The notes below the pieces were generated by a model. The model was not told the origin of the DNA. It searched no databases and worked only from the letters and a program-made list of their open reading frames with translations. Of a DNA stretch of 64,000 bases, positions 44,436-51,897 are shown piece after piece. This stretch comes from Bacillota bacterium (GTDB lineage: Bacteria; Bacillota; Clostridia; Christensenellales; SZUA-584), in assembly GCA_023399095.1 (NCBI GenBank), contig JAEWQS010000040.1:1-64000 (forward strand), in the 5' to 3' direction. Position 1 is the first letter of the stretch. Every line of letters starts with the position of its first letter. The position numbers and the translations under genes were made by a program.

Positions 44436-44705
44436 CTATTTCAGCATCGTATCCACGTAACCGTACATACGGTGAGTGAAATCTGTTAGATTGGTCAGCA
44501 TCATACCGGCAAAAACGAGCAGCACAACGAGTATCGCTACGATTTTCGGCACAAAGGCCAGCGTTTGTTCGTTGATCTGTGTTGTCGCCTGAAATATCGA
44601 AATAATGAGGCCCACAACCATCGCGACGATTAGAATTGGCGCAGCGACGGTGATGATCGTCATCACGCCATCCTGCATGACTGTGATAACTTCTGCTTGA
44701 TCCAT
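44436..44705 (-). CDS. fliQ: Flagellar export protein FliQ
   Basis: FliQ is a two-helix pore subunit of the export gate. The 89-residue product has helices at about residues 15-38 and 52-75 with the conserved VGLIISIFQATTQINEQTLAFVPKIVA between them. AGGAGG and a nearer AAAGG precede the ATG. It lies between fliP and fliR as in nearly all flagellar systems. Confidence 0.96.
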   Translation of the reverse strand: MDQAEVITVMQDGVMTIITVAAPILIVAMVVGLIISIFQATTQINEQTLAFVPKIVAILVVLLVFAGMMLTNLTDFTHRMYGYVDTMLK

Positions 44706-44754
44706 CCTTTATGACCTCCTTTTGCTTAGCTCAAAAGCTCTTAAGTTTTCGGTG

Positions 44755-45582
44755 CTAGCCGAAGCTGGATATCAGCGTTTGCACAGTCAGCATCCACCCG
44801 TCCACGAGGACAAACAGCAGCACCTTAAACGGCAGTGATATCACGATAGGCGGCAGCATCATCATGCCCATCGACATGAGCACGCTCGCCACAATCATAT
44901 CCAGCACGATAAACGGGATGTAGAGCAAAAAGCCGATCTGGAATCCGCGTTTGATCTCACTCGTAATAAAGGCGGGGATCAGCGCCGTATTGGACACATC
45001 CTCTATGTTTTCTACATCCTTGTCCGCACTCGATACGGAAATAAAATAATTAAGGTCGCTTTTATATGTTTGCTCCATCATAAACTCACGGACAGGCTCC
45101 ATCGCGCGTTCAAAAGCTTCATCATCCGTGATCTTATTTTCGATATACGGTTGATAGGCGTTCACATTGATGTCGTCAATGACCGGAGACATCACAAAAA
45201 ACGTAAGAAAAAGCGCAAGGCCGATCAGTACCTGATTGGGCGGCATCTGCTGCAAACCCAGCCCGTTTCTTATCAACGAAAGCACGATGATAATCCGCGG
45301 AAAGCATGTCAGCATGATAAGAATGGAGGGCAGCAGCGACAGTATCGTCAGCAGCAGCACGATATCCACTGTCTCGCTGCGGTCTCCGAGCAATCCGCCG
45401 AGTACGGAGTTGTCATCGTCTGCCCGTGTGCCGGTTCCTGTCTCATTTGTATCTGAAATCGCCGAGCAGCCCGCCATCAGAAAAACAAGCGCGAGACATA
45501 GAATAACAGCAAGCACAATTTTCATTTTAAACCGACGATGCCGCCGTTTTTTCAGCGGCGGCTGTAATGGCAAGCTATTCAT
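44755..45582 (-). CDS. fliP: Flagellar export protein FliP with N-terminal extension
   Basis: FliP is the main pore subunit. Core features are ILSLLPSILIMLTCFPRIIIVLSLIRNGLGLQQMPPNQVLIGLALFLTFFVM and the C-terminal PFIVLDMIVASVLMSMGMMMLPPIVISLPFKVLLFVLVDGW. The chosen ATG overlaps the fliO stop by eight bases and has GAGGA five bases away. Its N-terminal 60 residues hold a basic segment and a hydrophobic helix ending in LMAGCSA. That looks like a signal peptide, with a lipobox-like cysteine, before an acidic spacer. FliP is known to have a cleaved signal in enterobacteria, but this one is longer than usual. Confidence 0.94.
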   Translation of the reverse strand: MNSLPLQPPLKKRRHRRFKMKIVLAVILCLALVFLMAGCSAISDTNETGTGTRADDDNSVLGGLLGDRSETVDIVLLLTILSLLPSILIMLTCFPRIIIVLSLIRNGLGLQQMPPNQVLIGLALFLTFFVMSPVIDDINVNAYQPYIENKITDDEAFERAMEPVREFMMEQTYKSDLNYFISVSSADKDVENIEDVSNTALIPAFITSEIKRGFQIGFLLYIPFIVLDMIVASVLMSMGMMMLPPIVISLPFKVLLFVLVDGWMLTVQTLISSFG

Positions 45583-46078
45583 CCATTTCCTCATTGTTGT
45601 TTTTGGAATTTTTTCTTCTTTCTATCGCACGGGTCATCTGTTCAATATAATCTTCCTCAACGGCATCACGGGGCGCGGCCTCTTCCCTCTTCTTTTGCCT
45701 TGAACCCATGCGCGCCTTGGCAAGCTCATTCGGTGCGTTTTTTGCATTGGACAAAATTTGAGCAAATTTAGAGAAAGGGCTTGTCCCGGGCGGGCTTGCC
45801 GGCTCATTTTCGATTTCTGACAAATCGCCGATATTCACTTCGCCAATAGAATTGATGTTTTGATTGGTCACACCGATCAGTATACATTTATCCCCCACCT
45901 TGGTCAGCAGCAGCGATTTATCCTTCGCGATGCCCATACGGTCAAGGATGACGATATGCTTGCTTTTGATGATGCGTCTTGTTTTATTGGAAAGGTATTT
46001 GGTTGTGAAATAAGCCGCGAGCAGCACGGCTATCATGATGATAACATAAAAAAGCGCAGACCACCAACTGTCGCCCAT
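45575..46078 (-). CDS. fliO: Flagellar export assembly protein FliO
   Basis: FliO (FliZ) helps assemble the FliP ring. The 167-residue product has one N-terminal membrane helix (about residues 6-26) followed by a small beta domain (IIKSKHIVILDRMGIAKDKSLLLTKVGDKCILIGVT) typical of FliO, then a charged, proline-rich tail. GGGGGAAGC precedes the ATG. It directly follows fliE, which is unusual because fliF to fliY normally separate them. Confidence 0.92.
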   Translation of the reverse strand: MGDSWWSALFYVIIMIAVLLAAYFTTKYLSNKTRRIIKSKHIVILDRMGIAKDKSLLLTKVGDKCILIGVTNQNINSIGEVNIGDLSEIENEPASPPGTSPFSKFAQILSNAKNAPNELAKARMGSRQKKREEAAPRDAVEEDYIEQMTRAIERRKNSKNNNEEMDE

Positions 46079-46153
46079 TGAGCTTCCCCCTTCAGTCTAC
46101 ACTTTATATACCCTTATTGAATTGTGTGAAACAGATTTTATGTTAGCAGAAAA

Positions 46154-46447
46154 TTACACCTGCATGTTCATGACTTCTTTGTAGGCACTGATCACTTTGT
46201 TTCTGATCTGTATAGCGAGGTCTAGTGCAAGCTCCGCTTTTTGCGCCTCCATTACCGGCGTATGAAGGTCATCCGTTTCCCCCGTAAGCAACGCAGCATT
46301 TTCATCCTGCACGGAGCCTTCCGAGTCCTGCGCGCTGTTAATTGCTTCGCTTAAAATATCTGTAAAGCTGCTTTCGCTTTGCGGTTTCTTAGCGCTGCCA
46401 ATTGAATCTAATCTGGATACGATGTCGCTGATTCCGTTTATCTGCAT
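46154..46447 (-). CDS. fliE: Flagellar basal-body protein FliE
   Basis: FliE joins the MS ring to the rod. The 97-residue product has the conserved C-terminal helix PVMEAQKAELALDLAIQIRNKVISAYKEVMNMQV and SSFTDILSEAINS upstream. AAAGGAACG precedes the ATG. It follows flgB-flgC as usual, but fliF is missing behind it; the next gene is fliO. Confidence 0.95.
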   Translation of the reverse strand: MQINGISDIVSRLDSIGSAKKPQSESSFTDILSEAINSAQDSEGSVQDENAALLTGETDDLHTPVMEAQKAELALDLAIQIRNKVISAYKEVMNMQV

Positions 46448-46464
46448 AGTTTATCGTTCCTTTC

Positions 46465-46887
46465 TTAGCCGCTGATCTCAAGCGCCTTGGCTGCCATGTT
46501 CTTGGTCGCGTTAAGCGCCGTCACGTTGGCCTCATATGAGCGCGTGGCTGCCATCAAATCGATGATTTCCTCGGTTTCATCCACGTTAGGATAAGCCACA
46601 TAACCATCCGCATTCGCATCGGGGTTCGTTGGATCATAATCATATTCGAAATCGGATGAATCCTCTACAATTCGCGTCACCATGACGCCGCCGCCTGTGG
46701 CTGATTTGAGCGCATCAGCAAATCCGGCGGGCTTTTCACCCATCGACACCACTCTTCTGCGATACGGTCCGCCGTTGTCTGTGCGTGTGGTGTCCGCATT
46801 GGCGATATTCTCACTGATTACATTCATGCGTACGCGCTGGGCTGTTAAGGCCGACGCGCTGATATCAAGCGATGATAAAAATCCCAT
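46465..46887 (-). CDS. flgC: Flagellar rod protein FlgC
   Basis: FlgC is a proximal rod subunit. The 140-residue product shows LDISASALTAQRVRMNVISENIANADTTRTDNGGPYRRR and the C-terminal YVAYPNVDETEEIIDLMAATRSYEANVTALNATKNM. GGAGTAGTG precedes the ATG. It sits between flgB and fliE. Confidence 0.96.
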   Translation of the reverse strand: MGFLSSLDISASALTAQRVRMNVISENIANADTTRTDNGGPYRRRVVSMGEKPAGFADALKSATGGGVMVTRIVEDSSDFEYDYDPTNPDANADGYVAYPNVDETEEIIDLMAATRSYEANVTALNATKNMAAKALEISG

Positions 46888-46893
46888 AATACA

Positions 46894-47292
46894 CTACTCC
46901 ACTTTATTAATTGCTGAGTTGAGCTTTCTGAATTCGCTGGACACCTGCTCAATCAGCGTATTGTAATAGATCGTATTCTTGGCCAATTCCGCATTCTCAT
47001 AGTCGATATCCACGTTGTTGCCGTCCAGTCCATTGGACGTTCCTTCATTGGTTGTGACTGTGGCTTCCAGACTTTGCGACTTAAAATCGATATGCTTTTC
47101 GCGCGTCTTTCTGGCGGCAAAGCTTTCACCATTAAGTGCCGACTTAAACATTGATTCAAACGAGACGGATGAGCTCTTGAAGTTTGGCGTATCCACGTTG
47201 GCGATGTTGTTGGAAATCACCTGGTTTTTAAGCCACGACGCATCCAGCCCTTTTTGCAAAACACCCACGTTGTTGAAAATTTTATCGATCAT
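46894..47292 (-). CDS. flgB: Flagellar rod protein FlgB
   Basis: FlgB is the rod subunit closest to the MS ring. The 132-residue product has the family pattern LDASWLKNQVISNNIANVDTPNFKSSSVSFE and ends with ELAKNTIYYNTLIEQVSSEFRKLNSAI. GGGGTGG precedes the ATG, which overlaps the stop of the upstream transglycosylase gene by four bases. Confidence 0.96.
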   Translation of the reverse strand: MIDKIFNNVGVLQKGLDASWLKNQVISNNIANVDTPNFKSSSVSFESMFKSALNGESFAARKTREKHIDFKSQSLEATVTTNEGTSNGLDGNNVDIDYENAELAKNTIYYNTLIEQVSSEFRKLNSAINKVE

Positions 47293-47963
47293 ATAGCCAC
47301 CCCTTGCTGAGCCGCAAACTGCTTATAGTATGAAAGCACCTTGTCCACATAGCCTCGTACACGTTCAGATATCTGATTGTATTGGGCTGGATCATCCGGG
47401 TTGGTAATGTTCAATCTCCCGATACGTCCCGGCCCCGTGTTGTATGCCGCAAGCGCAAGCCTTAAGTCGCCAAAACGCTTAAGCTGCTGGCTTATGTATG
47501 TACTGCCGCCCATCACATTCTGATAGGCATCAAACGAATTATCTACACCAAGCGATCTCGCCGTACCCGGCATCAGCTGCATAAGGCCCTGCGCGCCCGC
47601 GCCGGATACCGCATCCGTCCGAAACGAGGATTCCACCTGTATGATCGCTTTGATCAGCGCGGGGTCTAGCCCTGTCGCATTCGCGGCGCTGCTGACCGCC
47701 GCCTCAATCTCGCTCGTAGACGCGGATGTTTGAAGGTTCGAGTTGCTTCGGTAGGCCGCAAAAGCCGTATAATCTGATGCGCCATACGTTTCGGGCACAC
47801 CGGTGGCCTGAGCACCTGCGTCGCTCAGCGCCATACGCTGCTCGACCTCATTCAATATGTCCTCAAAAGCGCGGGATGCACCGCCGCACTTGGCAGCTTT
47901 CTCCTGAAGTACGCTTTGAAACCGGCTAAGTTTTTCAATATATATATTCTCTACACGATTCAT
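47289..47963 (-). CDS. SLT-type lytic transglycosylase in the flagellar operon
   Basis: The 224-residue product ends in a Slt70-like lysozyme-fold domain (about residues 85-215): catalytic E111 in IIQVESSF, GAQGLMQLMPGTARSLGV, and LALAAYNTGPGRI. It would cut peptidoglycan glycan strands. Translation coupled to flgB suggests that it opens the wall for the rod, as FlgJ does in Proteobacteria; flgJ itself is absent. No signal peptide is visible, so export through the flagellar system is possible. The start is uncertain: ATG 47963 lacks a ribosome site, but longer forms run into cheB. Confidence 0.9.
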   Translation of the reverse strand: MNRVENIYIEKLSRFQSVLQEKAAKCGGASRAFEDILNEVEQRMALSDAGAQATGVPETYGASDYTAFAAYRSNSNLQTSASTSEIEAAVSSAANATGLDPALIKAIIQVESSFRTDAVSGAGAQGLMQLMPGTARSLGVDNSFDAYQNVMGGSTYISQQLKRFGDLRLALAAYNTGPGRIGRLNITNPDDPAQYNQISERVRGYVDKVLSYYKQFAAQQGVAI

Positions 47964-47997
47964 ACAATTAATATATCGGTTGATTTGGCGTATACCT

Positions 47998-49053
47998 TTA
48001 GCGGGATATATTTCTTCCTGAGCAACTAACTTTTGACCATTCGTAAATCTCATGGCCAATCGCATCGAGAGGCAGCTCTTTCTGTACAGCGCCTATCCGG
48101 TTTGCCACGGCAGGCATGCCGTATACCACGCTCGATTTCTGATCCTGCCCGATCGTGGAAGCGCCGCTTTGCCGCATGGCCAGCAAGCCTTTGGCCCCAT
48201 CGCTGCCCATCCCCGTCATAATGATGCCTAAACGATTAATACCCTTCAATTTGGCAACTGAATCAAACAAATAATCCACAGACGGGCAGTGGCCGCTTAT
48301 CTTCTCGCCTTCCTTGCATTCCACTGCAAAGCCTCCGCCGCGTTTCACAACACCCATGTGCAGGCCGCCCGGCGCAATCAGCACCGTGCCGGGATTCAAA
48401 ACATCATTGTCTTTGGCCTCCCTGACCTCCATGGCACAGATGTTGTTAAGACGCTCCGCATACAGTCTCGTAAACACAGGCGGCATATGCTGAACGATCA
48501 CAATACCGGGAAGATCGCTGCCCAGTTCACGCAATATGCTGAGTGTGGCTTCGGTGCCTCCGGTTGACGCCCCGATGGCGATAATGCAATTTTTCGCCTC
48601 AGGCCCTTGTTTCTCCAAAGCTGCGTTCCTTGCCGGGCTGTGCTTGTGCTGCCCCACCTTGGCAATGGAAGCGATCTTTATTTTCACCGTCATCTCGGAA
48701 ATAAACTGTTGCTTGTCCCGCTCGGTCTTTAGCTCGGGTTTTGTGATAAAATCCACAGCTCCCACGTCCAAGGCTTCAAAAACGTTGCTGCCGACTGCGC
48801 TGATCACCACGACCGGCAGCGGATATTGAGGCATCAGCTTTTTTAAAAAATCAATGCCGTTCATCTTGGGCATATTGATATCTAGTGTCATCACATCGGG
48901 CTTAAGCTCAATGATCTTGTCCCTTGCTTCATAAGGATCGGCCGCTTTGCCGACGATTTCGATACCAGGATCAGTCGAAAGCGCGGATGCAATATATTCC
49001 CTCATGAACAAGGAATCGTCCACAACCAATACCTTCACTGCTCTTGTTGCCAT
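47998..49053 (-). CDS. cheB: Chemotaxis methylesterase CheB
   Basis: CheB removes methyl groups from, and deamidates, chemoreceptors. The 351-residue product has a receiver domain with phospho-acceptor D58 (VMTLDINMPKMNG) and a methylesterase domain with the serine motif AIGASTGGTEA, VIVQHMPPVFTRLYAERLN and MTGMGSDGAKGL. GGTAGGG lies eight bases from ATG 49053; a GTG three codons earlier is unlikely. It is paired with cheR upstream. Confidence 0.96.
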   Translation of the reverse strand: MATRAVKVLVVDDSLFMREYIASALSTDPGIEIVGKAADPYEARDKIIELKPDVMTLDINMPKMNGIDFLKKLMPQYPLPVVVISAVGSNVFEALDVGAVDFITKPELKTERDKQQFISEMTVKIKIASIAKVGQHKHSPARNAALEKQGPEAKNCIIAIGASTGGTEATLSILRELGSDLPGIVIVQHMPPVFTRLYAERLNNICAMEVREAKDNDVLNPGTVLIAPGGLHMGVVKRGGGFAVECKEGEKISGHCPSVDYLFDSVAKLKGINRLGIIMTGMGSDGAKGLLAMRQSGASTIGQDQKSSVVYGMPAVANRIGAVQKELPLDAIGHEIYEWSKVSCSGRNISR

Positions 49054-49058
49054 TGCTG

Positions 49059-49874
49059 TCACCCTACCTTTTTATATACGGATGGCATTACATTCTTGAA
49101 CTTGTAATCACCTCTATCGATTGTCTCAGATTGTCCGATAAAAAGATACCCCCCAATTTCGATAGAGTCGTAGAATTTTTGAATCAGTGTTTTTTTTGTC
49201 TGCTCGTTAAAGTAAATCATCACATTACGACAGAAAATCACATGAAATTTTTTCCTAAAGGGAAACTGCTCCTCTATGAGGTTAAATCGCCTGAACAACA
49301 CCTCTTTTTTAAGTGCATCGCTAACTTGCCAGTTGCCGTCCTGTTGTTTGTTAAAATGAGTCATCTTCCAATTCGACGGCACATTTTTCAAACATTCGTC
49401 ATCGTAAACGCCGAGCTTGGCGGCATCCAGTGCTTTTATGGAAATATCCGTCGCAAGTATTTTTGAATCCCAGTTCGCTTTATCCTTGCCGAAATGATCT
49501 GAAATCAGCATAGCGAGCGTATATGGCTCCTGTCCCGTTGAACACCCTGCGCTCCAGATACGCAGATCGTGGTCTTTCACGCTTGCCGTGAGCTCGCCGA
49601 GTAAGCGGTCCTTAAAAAACTGAAAGTGCTCCCATTCGCGCATGAAATATGAATAATTGGTTGTCAGACGGTTTAATATCTGATTAAGCTCCGTTCCCGT
49701 GGCATCGCTAAACACATATTCCAGAAAGGATGTGTAATCAGAATAACCCTTGCTTACCAGATAGTTGTTCAGCCTGCTTTCAATCAGCGTTCGTTTTTTA
49801 ATCAGATTGATGCCGTAGTTCTTTTGCAGATACCCAACAAGCATATTAAAATCTTTGTCATTTATTGCTATCAT
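49059..49874 (-). CDS. cheR: Chemotaxis methyltransferase CheR
   Basis: CheR methylates chemoreceptor glutamates using S-adenosylmethionine. The 271-residue product has the small N-terminal helical domain and a Rossmann domain with LTTNYSYFMREWEHF, IWSAGCSTGQEPYTLAML, ILATDIS and IFCRNVMIYF. ATG 49874 follows TTGGAG; an in-frame upstream extension has no site. It is the first gene of the long operon that ends with csrA. Confidence 0.96.
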   Translation of the reverse strand: MIAINDKDFNMLVGYLQKNYGINLIKKRTLIESRLNNYLVSKGYSDYTSFLEYVFSDATGTELNQILNRLTTNYSYFMREWEHFQFFKDRLLGELTASVKDHDLRIWSAGCSTGQEPYTLAMLISDHFGKDKANWDSKILATDISIKALDAAKLGVYDDECLKNVPSNWKMTHFNKQQDGNWQVSDALKKEVLFRRFNLIEEQFPFRKKFHVIFCRNVMIYFNEQTKKTLIQKFYDSIEIGGYLFIGQSETIDRGDYKFKNVMPSVYKKVG

Positions 49875-49933
49875 AAGTCTCCAAGATTGCGCAAAGGGGG
49901 GATAACCCCCCATGCGCTTAAGTTGAATATTTT

Positions 49934-49962
49934 TTTATAACTAATTAAACCTTTAATTGTAA
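49934..49962 (-). promoter_or_regulatory. Weak candidate sigma-A promoter before cheR
   Basis: On the minus strand TTACAA and TATAAA stand 17 bases apart, about 60 bases upstream of cheR. The -35 is poor. It lies after the cheW terminator, which is where a promoter for the cheR-to-csrA operon is needed. Confidence 0.3.
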
Positions 49963-49975
49963 TCTCCAAATTAGA

Positions 49976-50005
49976 TAAAAATCCGGCATAATTTGCCGGT
50001 TTTTA
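49976..50005 (-). terminator. Rho-independent terminator after cheW
   Basis: CCGGCA and TGCCGG flank a five-base loop, with T runs on both strands. On the minus strand the tail is ATTTTTATC. It separates cheW and its upstream genes from the cheR operon. Confidence 0.85.
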
Positions 50006-50016
50006 TCGTGTTTATG

Positions 50017-50508
50017 CTATTCGACATCCCCGATCTCCTGCACCTCTTGTTCGTCAAAAAGCTTTTTGCAGTCAAGCAGCAATGTCACTTCATCACCGAT
50101 CTTTCCGATGCCCCGAATATATCGGTTTCGGATACCCGATTTATAGCTTGGCGGCGGCGAAATATCCTCATCCTCAATGGTGAGAACCTCAGCCACCTTG
50201 TCCACAATCAGTCCGACAATCATTTCCTGTGTATCCACAACAACGATACATGTCCGATCGTCATATTCGATGGACTCTTTGTTGAATTTAAGCCGCATGT
50301 CGATAACAGGGATGATCTTTCCGCGCAGATTGATGATTCCCTTGATGTATTCCGCCACTTCGGGTATCTTTGTGATCTGCTGCAAACCGATGATCTCTGT
50401 AACGTATTCAATCTCGATGCCATAAATCTCTTCGCCGAGATTAAATGTTAGAAATCTGCCGTGCTGCGTATCCTCTTCCTGTTCGAACAGTTCGTTTTCC
50501 AGGTTCAT
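50017..50508 (-). CDS. cheW: Chemotaxis coupling protein CheW
   Basis: CheW links receptors to CheA. The 163-residue product has the two-SH3-like-fold pattern GRFLTFNLGEEIYGIEIEYVTEII, IKGIINLRGKIIPVIDMRLKF and TCIVVVDTQEMIVGLIVDKVAEVL. GAGGAGG precedes the ATG. It lies apart from cheA (8 kb away on the other strand), at the end of the fliD operon. Confidence 0.96.
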   Translation of the reverse strand: MNLENELFEQEEDTQHGRFLTFNLGEEIYGIEIEYVTEIIGLQQITKIPEVAEYIKGIINLRGKIIPVIDMRLKFNKESIEYDDRTCIVVVDTQEMIVGLIVDKVAEVLTIEDEDISPPPSYKSGIRNRYIRGIGKIGDEVTLLLDCKKLFDEQEVQEIGDVE

Positions 50509-50566
50509 CGTATTCTCCTCCTCTTATATATGTGAAGTCTGTCCATTTATTTTCTGTAAAGTGCAT

Positions 50567-51019
50567 CTATAAAAACAGATCCACCAACATCCCCCGTATA
50601 TCGTCCACCATTTGCAGCAGGCGTATATTGTCCCGCTGATCGGAGAGTATCTCCCTTGCCAGTTCTTCAAGCTTCTGATTGACGCTTCGAATTACTAAAA
50701 AAACCTTGTGCCGGCCTCTTGCGTCAAACACGTTCGATTTGATACAGGCAAAAGCGTTGCTGGCCGTTTCACCAAGCAGCTCCCCGATAAGCATCCTATA
50801 TTCCTGAAGCGCCTTAATATCGGCTTTTTCCTTTATCTTTTCCCCCTGCTTATAGATCTTTTCCTGAAGATCAGCAAGGTAACGTTGATACTGAGTTTCA
50901 TTGAGGGTGGTTAATTGACGAAAAAAAGCCGTATCACGGCCAGCGGCAGTCCGTCTGTCCGCCGCCACATAACGTTCTTTATTATCTGCCGAAATATGGT
51001 TGATGTCCGTTACTTTCAT
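50567..51019 (-). CDS. yaaR: YaaR-family (DUF327) protein
   Basis: The 150-residue product matches the YaaR/DUF327 family: LNETQYQRYLADLQEKIYKQGEKI, DIKALQEYRMLIGELLGE and VIRSVNQKLEELAREILSDQRDNIRLLQMVDDIRGMLVDLF. It is helical without membrane segments. The family's function is not established. Its position between cheW and fliT-like genes suggests a flagellar or envelope role, which is inference only. GGAGACAATTA precedes the ATG. Confidence 0.85.
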   Translation of the reverse strand: MKVTDINHISADNKERYVAADRRTAAGRDTAFFRQLTTLNETQYQRYLADLQEKIYKQGEKIKEKADIKALQEYRMLIGELLGETASNAFACIKSNVFDARGRHKVFLVIRSVNQKLEELAREILSDQRDNIRLLQMVDDIRGMLVDLFL

Positions 51020-51042
51020 TAATTGTCTCCACCCGGAAAAGC

Positions 51043-51462
51043 CTACTTCTGTTCATCAAAGTAAAACGCTTCATTCATTTTGTTGGCTTTTTGGTATTGC
51101 CCGATCCCTTTCTTTTGCTGGTTCAAGCTGCGTATCTGCACCCTGTATTGGTCAATCTTATTCTGTGCCAATGCAGTGTTTTGCTCATCGATTTTCAATA
51201 TCTCTTGTATGATGTCGCGGGACTGCTGCTTGAGCAATTTCACCTGTTCATCTTCAATTTCGCTCATTTGCCTTTCTATTTTCGTAAATGCATCGATTTT
51301 TTTGATGATATCTTCTCGTTGCTGCAAGCCATCCACAAACGCATCGACATCATCTGCTTCCAGCAATTCTGCAAATTCCTTAGTTATATCGCGCATTTTC
51401 GTGAGCAATTCTTTTTTTTGTTCTAAAAGACCTAAAAGATTCTCACGATCCCGTGTACTCAT
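51043..51462 (-). CDS. fliT: FliT-like flagellar chaperone
   Basis: The 139-residue helical protein is predicted to be mostly coiled coil, with no membrane segment. It lies directly after fliS (four-base overlap), where FliT, the FliD chaperone, is encoded in many bacteria. Sequence support is weak because this family is poorly conserved; a FlgN-like chaperone is the alternative. AAGGCG precedes the ATG. Confidence 0.75.
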   Translation of the reverse strand: MSTRDRENLLGLLEQKKELLTKMRDITKEFAELLEADDVDAFVDGLQQREDIIKKIDAFTKIERQMSEIEDEQVKLLKQQSRDIIQEILKIDEQNTALAQNKIDQYRVQIRSLNQQKKGIGQYQKANKMNEAFYFDEQK

Positions 51463-51866
51463 TCGCCTTCCTGTCCTGCGGCATATAAGCCGCCTTTGTT
51501 TTCATTATGCACCTGTTCCCAAGCATCGCGCAAGCTGGTTAATATTCCCAAAAGCGGCTCAATGCCATCCGCCTGCTTCGATGCGTTAATACTGTTGATC
51601 TGATGATGAGCAAACTCGTAAATATTGAGCAGATCCTGCGCGATACCGTAGCTTAAATCAAGACCCATCATAAGCTCCATCACAATGTCCTGCGCATTTT
51701 GAAGATGTTCATTTGCCGCCTCTGCATCCTTGTCGCCAATGGCGATTTCCGCCTGACGGAGCTTCTTTATCAAACCGTTATAAAGCATGATCACAAGCTC
51801 CATCGGATTCGCCATCATGACGTTATGTTTTTTATATTGTTGATATGAATTCTTCATAGCGCTCAT
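51459..51866 (-). CDS. fliS: Flagellin chaperone FliS
   Basis: FliS binds the flagellin C-terminus and prevents early polymerisation. The 135-residue product has the family pattern NSYQQYKKHNVMMANPMELVIMLYNGLIKKLRQAEIAI and EHLQNAQDIVMELMMGLDLSYGIAQDLLNIYEFAH. Two ATGs three codons apart could start it; AAAGAG supports the first. It sits 31 bases after fliD. Confidence 0.95.
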   Translation of the reverse strand: MSAMKNSYQQYKKHNVMMANPMELVIMLYNGLIKKLRQAEIAIGDKDAEAANEHLQNAQDIVMELMMGLDLSYGIAQDLLNIYEFAHHQINSINASKQADGIEPLLGILTSLRDAWEQVHNENKGGLYAAGQEGE

Positions 51867-51897
51867 TTCTCTTTGCTCCTTAATATTTCCTTCTTAG

